Assembly (NCBI RefSeq): GCF_001373415.1
Contig: NZ_CDSE01000087.1
Span: 1-64,000, forward strand
Reading direction: 5' to 3'
Source: Paenibacillus dakarensis
GTDB lineage: Bacteria; Bacillota; Bacilli; Paenibacillales; Paenibacillaceae
DNA: 64,000 bases
The position numbers and the translations under genes were made by a program. The notes beneath the pieces were generated by a model that had not been told where the DNA came from, did not search any database, and saw nothing but the letters and a program-made list of their open reading frames with translations. The first letter of the stretch is position 1. Every line of letters begins with the position of its first letter. Positions 23,984 through 31,867 of the stretch are shown here, in pieces.

Positions 23984-25735
23984 TTAATCTTTCGAATAGT
24001 CGCGAATACGCGGCGGGATCAAGGATACATCTACATCTTCATACGAAATTTGCGGACCATCCGGTGTCCAGGCAGCTTTCGTTGTTTTCAGGAACTCTTC
24101 ATCATTACGATCCGGGAATTCAGGTTTATAGTGAGCGCCGCGGCTTTCGTTACGCAATAGCGCACCAAGCGTCATCGCCTCAGCCAGCTCAAGCATGTTC
24201 CACAGTTGGCGGGTAAACGCTGCGCCCTGGTTATTCCACCGGGAAGTATCCGTCATATTAATATTCTTATAACGCTGTTTCAGCTCTTTAATCTTGCCAA
24301 TTGTTGCTTCAAGCTTATCGTTATAGCGAACAACCGTCATGTTATTGGTCATCCATTCTCCAAGCTCTTTATGGATAACGTAAGCATTCTCTGTGCCCTC
24401 CATCTTCAGAAGGCTTTCGAACTTAGCCGTGTTCTCTTTAACAGCCCGGTCGAAAACTGAAGATGAAACATCCTGAGATGATTTCTTCAAGCCCTTCACA
24501 TACTCAATCGCTTTCGGACCGGCTACCATACCGCCATAAATCGCAGATACGAGCGAGTTAGCACCTAATCGGTTAGCACCATGGAATTGATAATCACATT
24601 CTCCGGCTGCGAACAAGCCCGGGATGTTTGTCATTTGGTTGTAGTCAACCCACATGCCGCCCATTGAATAGTGGACTGCTGGGAAAATTTTCATAGGGAT
24701 TTTACGCGGATCGTCGCCCATGAATTTCTCATAAATTTCAATAATTCCACCCAGCTTAACGTCGAGCTCTTTCGGATCCTTGTGTGAAAGATCCAGATAA
24801 ACCATGTTTTCACCGTTGATCCCAAGGCCTTCATCAACACAGACGTGGAAAATTTCGCGAGTAGCGATATCCCGTGGAACCAGGTTTCCGTATGCAGGAT
24901 ATTTCTCTTCGAGGAAGTACCATGGCTTTCCGTCCTTGTAAGTCCAGATCCGGCCGCCTTCACCGCGGGCAGATTCGGACATCAGACGCAGCTTGTCATC
25001 ACCCGGAATCGCTGTCGGGTGAATCTGAATGAATTCACCGTTCGCGTAGTGTACACCCTGTTGATACACCGCGCTGGCTGCCGTGCCTGTGTTAATAACC
25101 GAGTTGGTTGTCTTGCCGAAGATAATGCCCGGTCCACCGCTTGCCAGAATAACCGCATCAGCCGGGAATGAACGAACCTCCATCGACCGCAGATCCTGGG
25201 CAGCAATACCGCGGCATATGCCTTCATCATCGATGACTGCTTTCAGGAATTCCCAGTTTTCATACTTGGTTACGAGACCAGCTGTTTCCCAGCGGCGAAC
25301 CTGCTCATCCAGCGCATACAAAAGCTGCTGCCCTGTAGTAGCACCAGCAAATGCCGTACGGTGACGTTTAGTTCCGCCAAAACGCCGGAAATCAAGCAAG
25401 CCTTCAGGTGTCCGGTTAAACATAACACCCATCCGGTCCATTAAGTGGATAATACCCGGTGCTGCTTCACACATCGCTTTAACCGGCGGCTGATTCGCCA
25501 GGAAGTCGCCCCCGTAAACCGTATCATCAAAATGCTCCCAAGGAGAGTCGCCCTCCCCTTTCGTATTAACCGCTCCGTTAATTCCGCCTTGTGCGCACAC
25601 AGAGTGGGAACGTTTAACGGGTACTAGTGAGAATAAATGAACATGGGCTCCAGCTTCAGCTGCTTTGATGGTTGCCATCAAACCAGCCAAGCCGCCGCCT
25701 ACTACAATAATGTTAGATGCCATTTCTTTGTTCAC
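23984..25735 (-). CDS. sdhA: Succinate dehydrogenase flavoprotein subunit
   Basis: A 583-residue FAD enzyme that oxidises succinate to fumarate. The dinucleotide-binding motif GGGLAG is at residues 12-17, the covalent-FAD histidine motif is in SHSVCAQGGING near 44, active-site segments HPTAIPGDD and ARGEGGRIW near 240-270, and GANRLGANSL near 395. It is followed by sdhB and preceded by sdhC, spacing 19 and 6 bases. Confidence 0.97.
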   Translation of the reverse strand: MNKEMASNIIVVGGGLAGLMATIKAAEAGAHVHLFSLVPVKRSHSVCAQGGINGAVNTKGEGDSPWEHFDDTVYGGDFLANQPPVKAMCEAAPGIIHLMDRMGVMFNRTPEGLLDFRRFGGTKRHRTAFAGATTGQQLLYALDEQVRRWETAGLVTKYENWEFLKAVIDDEGICRGIAAQDLRSMEVRSFPADAVILASGGPGIIFGKTTNSVINTGTAASAVYQQGVHYANGEFIQIHPTAIPGDDKLRLMSESARGEGGRIWTYKDGKPWYFLEEKYPAYGNLVPRDIATREIFHVCVDEGLGINGENMVYLDLSHKDPKELDVKLGGIIEIYEKFMGDDPRKIPMKIFPAVHYSMGGMWVDYNQMTNIPGLFAAGECDYQFHGANRLGANSLVSAIYGGMVAGPKAIEYVKGLKKSSQDVSSSVFDRAVKENTAKFESLLKMEGTENAYVIHKELGEWMTNNMTVVRYNDKLEATIGKIKELKQRYKNINMTDTSRWNNQGAAFTRQLWNMLELAEAMTLGALLRNESRGAHYKPEFPDRNDEEFLKTTKAAWTPDGPQISYEDVDVSLIPPRIRDYSKD

Positions 25736-25741
25736 TCCCTT

Positions 25742-26407
25742 TTAGCTCAAGACTGTCTTGTACACATCAATAAAAGCTGTAGCCGCAAACTCCGAATCAC
25801 GGAATGCAGTCAATGCGAGCACGAACAGTACACTCATTATCACGAAAAGACCCAAACAGATATAAGAGGAAACGCGTTGTGCACGCGGTCCTACCGTAAC
25901 GCCCCAGCTAACAAGGAATGCCCATAAGCCGTTAGCGAAGTGGAACGTCGCACATACGATACCGATTACATAAAGTACAAATAATATAGGACTGCTAACA
26001 ATGTTGTGAATAGTAGCACCTAATTCATCATGCGTTATCTTGCCAATTGCGACTTGAAAACGAGTGTCGTACATATGCCAGATGATAAATACAAATGTAA
26101 TGACTCCGGTAACCCGCTGCAGTGTAAAGCGAATGTTCCGTTCATAATTGTAGTTGCCGACATTGTTATTTGCCTGATAAGCAATATACAGGCCATAAAC
26201 GCCATGGTACAAAAGCGGCAGCCAAATCAGGAGCAGCTCAAGGAAAAATATGAGCGGCAGGCCGTTAATAAATTCGACACCCTTGTCAAACCCTTCCTTT
26301 CCACCGTTGAAAGCCTTGAAATTGGTAATCATATGCATAAGCAAGAAGGCTCCCAGCGGTATGATACCAAGCAATGAATGTAGCTTTCTGGAATAATACC
26401 CTTTCAT
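25742..26407 (-). CDS. sdhC: Succinate dehydrogenase cytochrome b558 subunit
   Basis: A 221-residue membrane anchor with five hydrophobic helices that binds two haem b, typical of the Gram-positive type (single anchor, no SdhD). Haem-ligand histidines lie in the helices near LLMHMITNF (about 24), YHGVYGLYIAY, FIIWHMYDTRF and ATFHFANGLWAFL. First gene of sdhCAB; AAAGGGGA precedes the ATG. A divergent LysR gene may control it. Confidence 0.95.
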   Translation of the reverse strand: MKGYYSRKLHSLLGIIPLGAFLLMHMITNFKAFNGGKEGFDKGVEFINGLPLIFFLELLLIWLPLLYHGVYGLYIAYQANNNVGNYNYERNIRFTLQRVTGVITFVFIIWHMYDTRFQVAIGKITHDELGATIHNIVSSPILFVLYVIGIVCATFHFANGLWAFLVSWGVTVGPRAQRVSSYICLGLFVIMSVLFVLALTAFRDSEFAATAFIDVYKTVLS

Positions 26408-26486
26408 CAGTTGACGTTCCCCTTTCTGATCAACAGCGTTTTCATAAGACTCGTCACGAAACCTAACTAACTAAATACTACACTAC

Positions 26487-26514
26487 TTATACACCACATA
26501 CCTACAACGACAAA
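26487..26514 (-). promoter_or_regulatory. Possible sdhC promoter
   Basis: Minus-strand -35 TTGTCG (26509-26514), 16-base spacer, -10 TATAAG (26487-26492), about 80 bases before the sdhC ATG. Moderate match to consensus. Confidence 0.4.
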
Positions 26515-26589
26515 ACATAACATATTTCGTCGAATCTGTGAACATCCTGTGTCATGTTTCATGTTACTCTTTTTTTTCTTATAATGGAA

Positions 26590-26617
26590 TTGCAATATAA
26601 TTATTAACCGTTATACT
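26590..26617 (+). promoter_or_regulatory. Promoter of the LysR gene next to sdhCAB
   Basis: -35 TTGCAA (26590-26595), 16-base spacer, -10 TATACT (26612-26617). Palindromes ATTGCAAT (26589-26596) and ATAATTAT (26597-26604) overlap it, suitable as LysR-type binding sequences. The binding inference is weak. Confidence 0.5.
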
Positions 26618-26651
26618 CTATACGCATAAGCATAATATAGGAAGTGAAAAT

Positions 26652-27569
26652 ATGTTTGAAGAATTGGACGTATTTGCCGTTGTTGTAGAGCAGTCCAGCA
26701 TTAATAAAGCTTCCAAGCTGCTGAATTTATCGCAGCCCGCCCTCTCCCGTAAGATTGCCAAGCTTGAAGATGAGTTCGGGGTTCAATTATTTAACAGACG
26801 CGGAAAGCGACTAGAGCTCACCTCCATCGGCCAGCTTGCTTACACATATGCCTTGGAACAGCGTCAGCAGCAATTAAAGTTTTTGCAAACGCTTGCGCAT
26901 TATCGCGTAGAAGATCAAATTACAATCAATCTCGGGGCCAGTCTTACTACGCTTCAGACCACACTTCCGCCCCTGGTTAACGCATTCATGGTGAAGCATC
27001 CTTCCGCCGAGATCAAGCTGATCACGGGTAAGACACATGAAATTGTATCCTCTGTCCGCGATAAACGGGTGGATGTCGGAATTGTAGCCTCATCAATCAA
27101 TCAGCCGGGTCTGCACTGTGTTCCATTATTTGATGATCATCTGGAGCTTGTCCTGCCATCCTCTCATCCACTGGCTGAAAGCGGGGACGTTGGCATTGAA
27201 CAGCTTCAAGGTCTGCCAATGATTATATTTTCAACGGGAACCTGGTACCGGAAGCTGACAGACGATCTCTTTCACCGGTGGGGAATCATGCCGGATATCC
27301 GTATGGAAATCGATTCGTTCGAAGCAATCGTGCGCCTCATCCCGACCTGTAAAGCAGCCGCCCTGCTCCCCAAATCATATCTCCGTCCGCAGCTGCTGTC
27401 TGATAACGGACTTGTGGATATCCACATTCCGGCACTGATCGAGACCAGACGGACGACAAGCCTTATTTTCGGCGATCCTTCCGAGCTCAGTAATGCAGCT
27501 ACCTTTTGGATCGCTGAGACGGAAAAGTTATTTCGGCAGCTGGATGAGGACAGACAGCAAACAACCTGA
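26652..27569 (+). CDS. LysR family transcriptional regulator, divergent from sdhCAB
   Basis: A 305-residue LysR protein. The HTH covers residues 1-60 (SSINKASKLLNLSQPALSRK), a linker helix to about 88, and a ligand-binding domain with the usual two lobes (GASLTTLQTTLPPLVNA; FDDHLELVLPSSHPLAE). AGGAAGTG precedes the ATG. Divergent orientation, 244 bases from sdhC, suggests it controls succinate dehydrogenase in response to a TCA-related metabolite, as CcpC/CitR do for other TCA genes in Bacillus. That is inference. The terminator stem overlaps its stop codon. Confidence 0.88.
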   Translation: MFEELDVFAVVVEQSSINKASKLLNLSQPALSRKIAKLEDEFGVQLFNRRGKRLELTSIGQLAYTYALEQRQQQLKFLQTLAHYRVEDQITINLGASLTTLQTTLPPLVNAFMVKHPSAEIKLITGKTHEIVSSVRDKRVDVGIVASSINQPGLHCVPLFDDHLELVLPSSHPLAESGDVGIEQLQGLPMIIFSTGTWYRKLTDDLFHRWGIMPDIRMEIDSFEAIVRLIPTCKAAALLPKSYLRPQLLSDNGLVDIHIPALIETRRTTSLIFGDPSELSNAATFWIAETEKLFRQLDEDRQQTT

Positions 27570-27592
27570 CGGGAAGCCTCCAGGTTGTTTGC
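27557..27592. terminator. Hairpin terminator between LysR and ktrA genes
   Basis: GCAAACAACCTG (27557-27568) is perfectly complementary to CAGGTTGTTTGC (27581-27592); the stem contains the end of the LysR gene. T-runs are short on both sides. It serves convergent transcripts. Confidence 0.7.
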
Positions 27593-27603
27593 TTTAAATA
27601 TAT

Positions 27604-28269
27604 TCAAGTGTTCACAACTTCGCCCTCAAAGCGGTCAATATTCTCCTTGGACCCGATGACGACCATAATATCACCTGCACGTAACACATCCATTGCCGTT
27701 GGTGCTACAATAACACCCGCACGCTGATTCAGTGCAACGACACTGATTCCGTAACGTACACGTGTATTCAGCTCACTTAATGTTTTGCCGTCCATACATT
27801 CCGTTACCGTCATTTCAACAATCCGGTAATCCTTGGACAGCTCAATGTAATCCAGAAGGTTTGGAGTAACAAGCTGATGTGCAACACGTATTCCCATATC
27901 TCTCTCAGGAAAAATAACGCGGTCCACCCCCAGCTTTTGCAATGCCCGGCCGTGAAGTACGGAAACCGCCTTGGCCACAACCGTGTCTACACCTAATTCC
28001 TTCAGAAGAATCGCGGCGAGAATGCTCATCTGGATATCATCCCCGATCGCCACAATACCGCAGTCAAAATTCCGAATTCCAAGCGATTTAAGCACTTCTT
28101 CATCTGTAGCATCTGCAACCACGGTGTGAGTGAGAAGTTCACTCATATCCTCGACGACTTCTTCATCCCGGTCGATCCCGAGTACTTCATATCCTAAATC
28201 CATCAGTTCAAGTGCAAGACTTGACCCGAATCTGCCCAGCCCAATTACGGCAAACTGCTTTGATTTCAT
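27604..28269 (-). CDS. ktrA: Potassium uptake regulatory subunit KtrA (RCK domain)
   Basis: A 221-residue cytoplasmic gating subunit. RCK_N Rossmann motif GLGRFGSSLALEL at residues 10-22, with the acidic residue of the nucleotide site in LGIDRDEE; the RCK_C domain occupies about 135-221. Binds ATP/ADP and c-di-AMP in homologues. It lies 16 bases downstream of ktrB and shares the riboswitch-controlled transcript. Length matches B. subtilis KtrA (222). Confidence 0.92.
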   Translation of the reverse strand: MKSKQFAVIGLGRFGSSLALELMDLGYEVLGIDRDEEVVEDMSELLTHTVVADATDEEVLKSLGIRNFDCGIVAIGDDIQMSILAAILLKELGVDTVVAKAVSVLHGRALQKLGVDRVIFPERDMGIRVAHQLVTPNLLDYIELSKDYRIVEMTVTECMDGKTLSELNTRVRYGISVVALNQRAGVIVAPTAMDVLRAGDIMVVIGSKENIDRFEGEVVNT

Positions 28270-28285
28270 GTTCTAGCCAATCTCC

Positions 28286-29629
28286 TTATCCAATAATCAT
28301 TTTTCCTTCCGGATGGCGATACAATTCTTTACCCTTTTTAGGTCCTAATGCATAGGCAAGCGTTAATGGCCCCAGACGACCAGCAAACATCGTAATACTG
28401 ATCAGCAGCTTGCCGAAGAGTGATAATTCAGGTGTCAGTCCCATGGACAAACCTACCGTGCCAAATGCAGAAGTAGCTTCAAAAAGAATAGAGAGAAAAC
28501 TGCTGTCCTCTGTTGTTGAGAGAATCATGGATACGGTGATAATCAGCAGCAGTGCGAGCAGTGTGATCGTAAGTGCTTTAAGAATCCGTTCCTGAACAAG
28601 CCGGAAGCGAAATAATACGATATCATCCCGTCCGCGTATCATTGCAATAACTGCAGCAATCATCATCGTGAAAGTTGTCGTTTTAATGCCGCCTCCGGTC
28701 GAGCCTGGAGAAGCCCCGATAAACATCAGAATGACCATGAAGAACTGAGAAGCCTGACGCAGCTCGGTAATATCCACCGTATTGGCTCCTGCCGTCCTCG
28801 GCGTAACCGATTGAAACAAGGAACCGAGGATTTTGCCGCCCCAGTTCAGAGACCCAAGTGTTTTTGGATTTGTGAATTCAAAGATAAATATAACAATTGC
28901 ACCTATAAGAATAAGTGTTCCTGTCATGGATAATACCACTTTAGAATGCAGCGACAGCTTCCGTTTATTTTTATAATCAACCAGATCAGCCAGGACGACA
29001 AATCCAATTCCTCCCGAGACAATCAGGAACATAACGACAAAGTTAACCAGAGGATCATACACAAATCCGGTCAGACTTCTGAAATCACCAAACAGATCGA
29101 AGCCTGCATTATTGAACATGGATATCGCATGAAAGATACCATAGTACAATGCCTTTCCAAACGGCATATCAAATGCAAAGCGCACGGTCAGCAGCAACGC
29201 ACCGCAAGTTTCTATCACAAAAGAGTACAGAAGTACCCTGCGGATTAACTGAACGATTCCCGCCATCGCAGACTGATTCAGGGATTCTTGCAGCACCAGA
29301 CGGTCTTTCAAAGTAATACGCCGCTTCAACACCAGCGCAAACAGCGTAGCCATCGTCATGAAGCCCACTCCGCCGACCTGAATCAACAGCATAATAACGA
29401 CCTGTCCGAAGGAACTGAAGAACGTCCCTGTATCCACCACAACCAGACCAGTTACGCAAGTGGCAGACGTCGCTGTGAAGAAGGCATCCATAAAGTTCAG
29501 CGGTTCCCCTGTCGTATTGGAAATGGGGAGCATAAGCAGCATCGTTCCAATCAGAATCGTTGCCGCAAACCCGAACACAAGAATTTGCGGTGGTGAGAAA
29601 CGAAGCCATTTCATTTTGGAGGTCAACAT
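28286..29629 (-). CDS. ktrB: Potassium channel/transport subunit KtrB
   Basis: A 447-residue polytopic K+ transporter with four pore repeats. Selectivity-filter glycines appear in TSATCVTGLVV, MFNNAGFDLFG, TPRTAGANTVD and TSAFGTVGLSMG, and SPGSTGGGIKTTT is the characteristic KtrB loop. Start at 29629 follows AAGGTG; a TTG at 29653 in the same frame is a less likely start. The leader is a c-di-AMP riboswitch, and ktrA follows 16 bases later. Confidence 0.93.
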   Translation of the reverse strand: MLTSKMKWLRFSPPQILVFGFAATILIGTMLLMLPISNTTGEPLNFMDAFFTATSATCVTGLVVVDTGTFFSSFGQVVIMLLIQVGGVGFMTMATLFALVLKRRITLKDRLVLQESLNQSAMAGIVQLIRRVLLYSFVIETCGALLLTVRFAFDMPFGKALYYGIFHAISMFNNAGFDLFGDFRSLTGFVYDPLVNFVVMFLIVSGGIGFVVLADLVDYKNKRKLSLHSKVVLSMTGTLILIGAIVIFIFEFTNPKTLGSLNWGGKILGSLFQSVTPRTAGANTVDITELRQASQFFMVILMFIGASPGSTGGGIKTTTFTMMIAAVIAMIRGRDDIVLFRFRLVQERILKALTITLLALLLIITVSMILSTTEDSSFLSILFEATSAFGTVGLSMGLTPELSLFGKLLISITMFAGRLGPLTLAYALGPKKGKELYRHPEGKMIIG

Positions 29630-29653
29630 GTTCACCTTCTTCAAAAAAATCAA

Positions 29654-29683
29654 AAGAAAAAAGACACTGGAAATCCAAGTGCC
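29654..29683 (-). terminator. Riboswitch expression-platform terminator
   Basis: GGCACTTGG (minus strand 29683-29675) pairs with CCAGTGTC (29670-29663), followed by TTTTTTC. It sits between the aptamer and the ktrB ribosome site, as in a transcriptional OFF switch. Confidence 0.8.
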
Positions 29684-29687
29684 TTAG

Positions 29688-29826
29688 CGTTTGGTTCCTG
29701 TGGCAGCCTACGAGGTTAGCTGACGGATTCGGGCATAACACAGGTGCCCTATTCACTCCTTCAGGAAGTGAAATTCACCCCAATTAAATGGTTCCCCCAT
29801 TTTCAAAACGAAATTCGGCTGATCTA
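29688..29826 (-). promoter_or_regulatory. c-di-AMP (ydaO/yuaA) riboswitch aptamer
   Basis: The minus strand matches the ydaO consensus in order: GGGGGAACC (about 29790), GGGGTGAATTTC (about 29778), TAGGGCACCTG (about 29753), CCGAATCCGTCAGCTAACC (about 29735-29717) and CTCGTAGGC (about 29716-29708). In B. subtilis this riboswitch precedes ktrAB and shuts transcription when c-di-AMP is high. Edges are approximate. Here the same gene context supports the call. Confidence 0.93.
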
Positions 29827-29844
29827 TTCAATTAACATGATGTG

Positions 29845-29873
29845 ATTATAACGCAATCTCTAATGGATACCAA
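29845..29873 (-). promoter_or_regulatory. Promoter upstream of the ktrBA riboswitch
   Basis: -35 TTGGTA (29868-29873), 17-base spacer, perfect -10 TATAAT (29845-29850). Transcription would start just before the aptamer at about 29838. Confidence 0.65.
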
Positions 29874-30114
29874 AGCCGGTTTTGACTTGAATTATCTTAA
29901 AAAAGAACGGAATTGGGCATATTCTAGAATAGTAACCCATGATTTTCTGAGGTTTTCGAAATATTTTCTTTACTTTCATCGTATTTTCATAATTTTAAAG
30001 GGGATAAGCTCCTTTTGTCTTTCATATCTATGTTATATTGGCTCTATACCTTCATGAGAAAACCTTATAATAGATGAAACTTATAACCCTATTACCAGAA
30101 AGAGGAGGAATTAC
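29874..30114. other. Intergenic region upstream of the CPBP protease gene
   Basis: AT-rich divergent region. A TATAAT (30067-30072) 5' of the CPBP gene could be its -10 with a poor -35. No gene is visible. Confidence 0.4.
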
Positions 30115-31776
30115 ATGAATAAAGCGGGACACCCTCTAAAGCTTCACTCAAACAAAAAGCCTTTAGCGATTCTGGGGGTCATCGGCCTAATTCTGTTTCT
30201 TGTTTTTCAAGTGCTTCCATCGATAGCCTCTGATTCATTGGAAGTCAAATCTCCAGAGTTAATCAGCAAGGAAGAAGCGGCAAAAGCAGCAGTACGATTT
30301 GCAGAGGAACAATTGCAATACAGCAAGACTACTTCGGAAGAACCTCTTGTTACATATCAATCCAAATCAGATGTTTACGGGTATTTATCCAAGGAAAATT
30401 TGCTGCAGGAGTATAATAAAAAATTCCAAAGCAAATATCCGTATGATGTATACCGCGTTCGTTTAAAGCAGGCCGATGGAAGTGCTCTAAACATCGATGT
30501 ACATATGGAAAATGCGGGAATTTCAGGTTTTACTCATGAATATTCAAATTCGGTCTATGAAGGGGCTATGCTGCAGACCGGCGGCGTACGCAACCAAATG
30601 CTTCTTATGATTGAAGGTGAGATGTCAGCAGCCGAGAAGACAGCCCTGGCCGAGCCATGGATCCAGATGGCAGGTTACAACACTTCGGATCTGGAACAGA
30701 TTACACAGGAAGGTGAGCCTGGACTGGTATTTCAAGATCCGGATACAGCTGTTGGAGAATCACACCTTCAGCTAAAGTTCTCCTTCGAGGACCGCCAGCT
30801 GCGGTCATACCAGCCCGTCTTTTCCGTTCCGAAAGAACATACAGCTTACGTTGAGAAGCAGACACTGAGCGCGACCTTGCTTACCTTGCTTGGTTATGGT
30901 TTATTTACACTCGTTCTAGGCATATTGGCCATTGTATACAGCGTAAAGACAAGAGCCTATACTTCGTTTAAAAGAGGTATTTTTCTTTCCGTCCTGCTAT
31001 TTGTCATTCAAATGCTGAATACCTATAACCTGCGCCCGGTCTTTCAAGCCGAAGGAATGTCGGATTCCGGCATAACGGGGATAATGATTTTTTATACCAT
31101 TTATTCGCTTGTTTTCTCTGCGTTATTGTACTTCTCACTCGTCGGAGGAAGCGGGCTGTGGCGTAAAGAGGATGGATTAAATCCGTGGCCGCGATCCAAG
31201 GAAGCCGGTTATGGTTCATATGTGCTGGAAAGTATGAAGCTCGGATATATATGGGCTTGTATTTTGCTTGGGGCACAGTCTCTAATCTTCATTGTTCTCA
31301 GTCTTACGCTTCATACCTGGTCAACGACAGATGCGTCCCAGTCACCTTATAATATGCTCTATCCTTGGCTGTTCCCGCTCATGGCCTGGCTAGCGGGTAT
31401 ATCAGAAGAAGCTGTATATCGCCTGTTCGGAATCAAAATGGTGAAAAAAATCGTACGGAGCACATTTGCAGCGAGTTTAATCACCTCTACAATCTGGGCA
31501 CTCGGCCATACTCTATATCCGATCTACCCTGTCATCTCAAGACCGATCGAACTTATCATTATCGGACTGATGTTCAGCTATATCTTCTTGCGGTACGGGT
31601 ACTTAACCTCCGTATTTGCCCATGTCGTATTTAACAGTATTCTCATGGGATTCAGCCTCATGCTGATGGATAATACTTTCAACTTATGGATGGGAATATT
31701 CTATATTGTTCTGCCGGCGATTGTCGGCTATGTAATTTACAAATTTAATGGTTCCCGAACACTGCATTCTGTCTGA
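30115..31776 (+). CDS. CPBP-family intramembrane glutamic endopeptidase with large extracytoplasmic N-terminal domain
   Basis: A 553-residue membrane protein. One TM near residues 18-38, then about 220 extracytoplasmic residues (roughly 40-245), then about seven to eight TM helices. The CPBP (Abi/CaaX-like protease) motifs are present: EEAVYR (EExxxR) near 439, ALGH (FxxxH type) near 463, and HVVFN (HxxxN) near 503. Such proteases act on membrane or prenylated substrates, often in bacteriocin self-immunity or membrane proteostasis; no bacteriocin genes are nearby. The N-terminal domain is much longer than in minimal CPBP proteins. AGAGGAGG precedes the ATG. Confidence 0.87.
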   Translation: MNKAGHPLKLHSNKKPLAILGVIGLILFLVFQVLPSIASDSLEVKSPELISKEEAAKAAVRFAEEQLQYSKTTSEEPLVTYQSKSDVYGYLSKENLLQEYNKKFQSKYPYDVYRVRLKQADGSALNIDVHMENAGISGFTHEYSNSVYEGAMLQTGGVRNQMLLMIEGEMSAAEKTALAEPWIQMAGYNTSDLEQITQEGEPGLVFQDPDTAVGESHLQLKFSFEDRQLRSYQPVFSVPKEHTAYVEKQTLSATLLTLLGYGLFTLVLGILAIVYSVKTRAYTSFKRGIFLSVLLFVIQMLNTYNLRPVFQAEGMSDSGITGIMIFYTIYSLVFSALLYFSLVGGSGLWRKEDGLNPWPRSKEAGYGSYVLESMKLGYIWACILLGAQSLIFIVLSLTLHTWSTTDASQSPYNMLYPWLFPLMAWLAGISEEAVYRLFGIKMVKKIVRSTFAASLITSTIWALGHTLYPIYPVISRPIELIIIGLMFSYIFLRYGYLTSVFAHVVFNSILMGFSLMLMDNTFNLWMGIFYIVLPAIVGYVIYKFNGSRTLHSV

Positions 31777-31806
31777 CTTATCAGGAAATTCATAGCTTGT
31801 ATCAAG

Positions 31807-31845
31807 AACGGCTCTGCATCCATCCCGGACAGAGCCGTTTTTTTT
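31807..31845 (+). terminator. Terminator of the CPBP gene
   Basis: AACGGCTCTG (31807-31816) pairs with CAGAGCCGTT (31830-31839), followed by TTTTTT. Because A-runs follow (31848-31858), it may also stop leftward uvrC transcription. Confidence 0.85.
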
Positions 31846-31867
31846 CATAAAAAAAAGAAGCCGTATA

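Noticed and set aside
29169..29756. 195-codon leftward frame overlapping ktrB and the riboswitch
   Set aside because: It is out of frame with ktrB, which has strong K+ channel motifs; this frame is a shadow.
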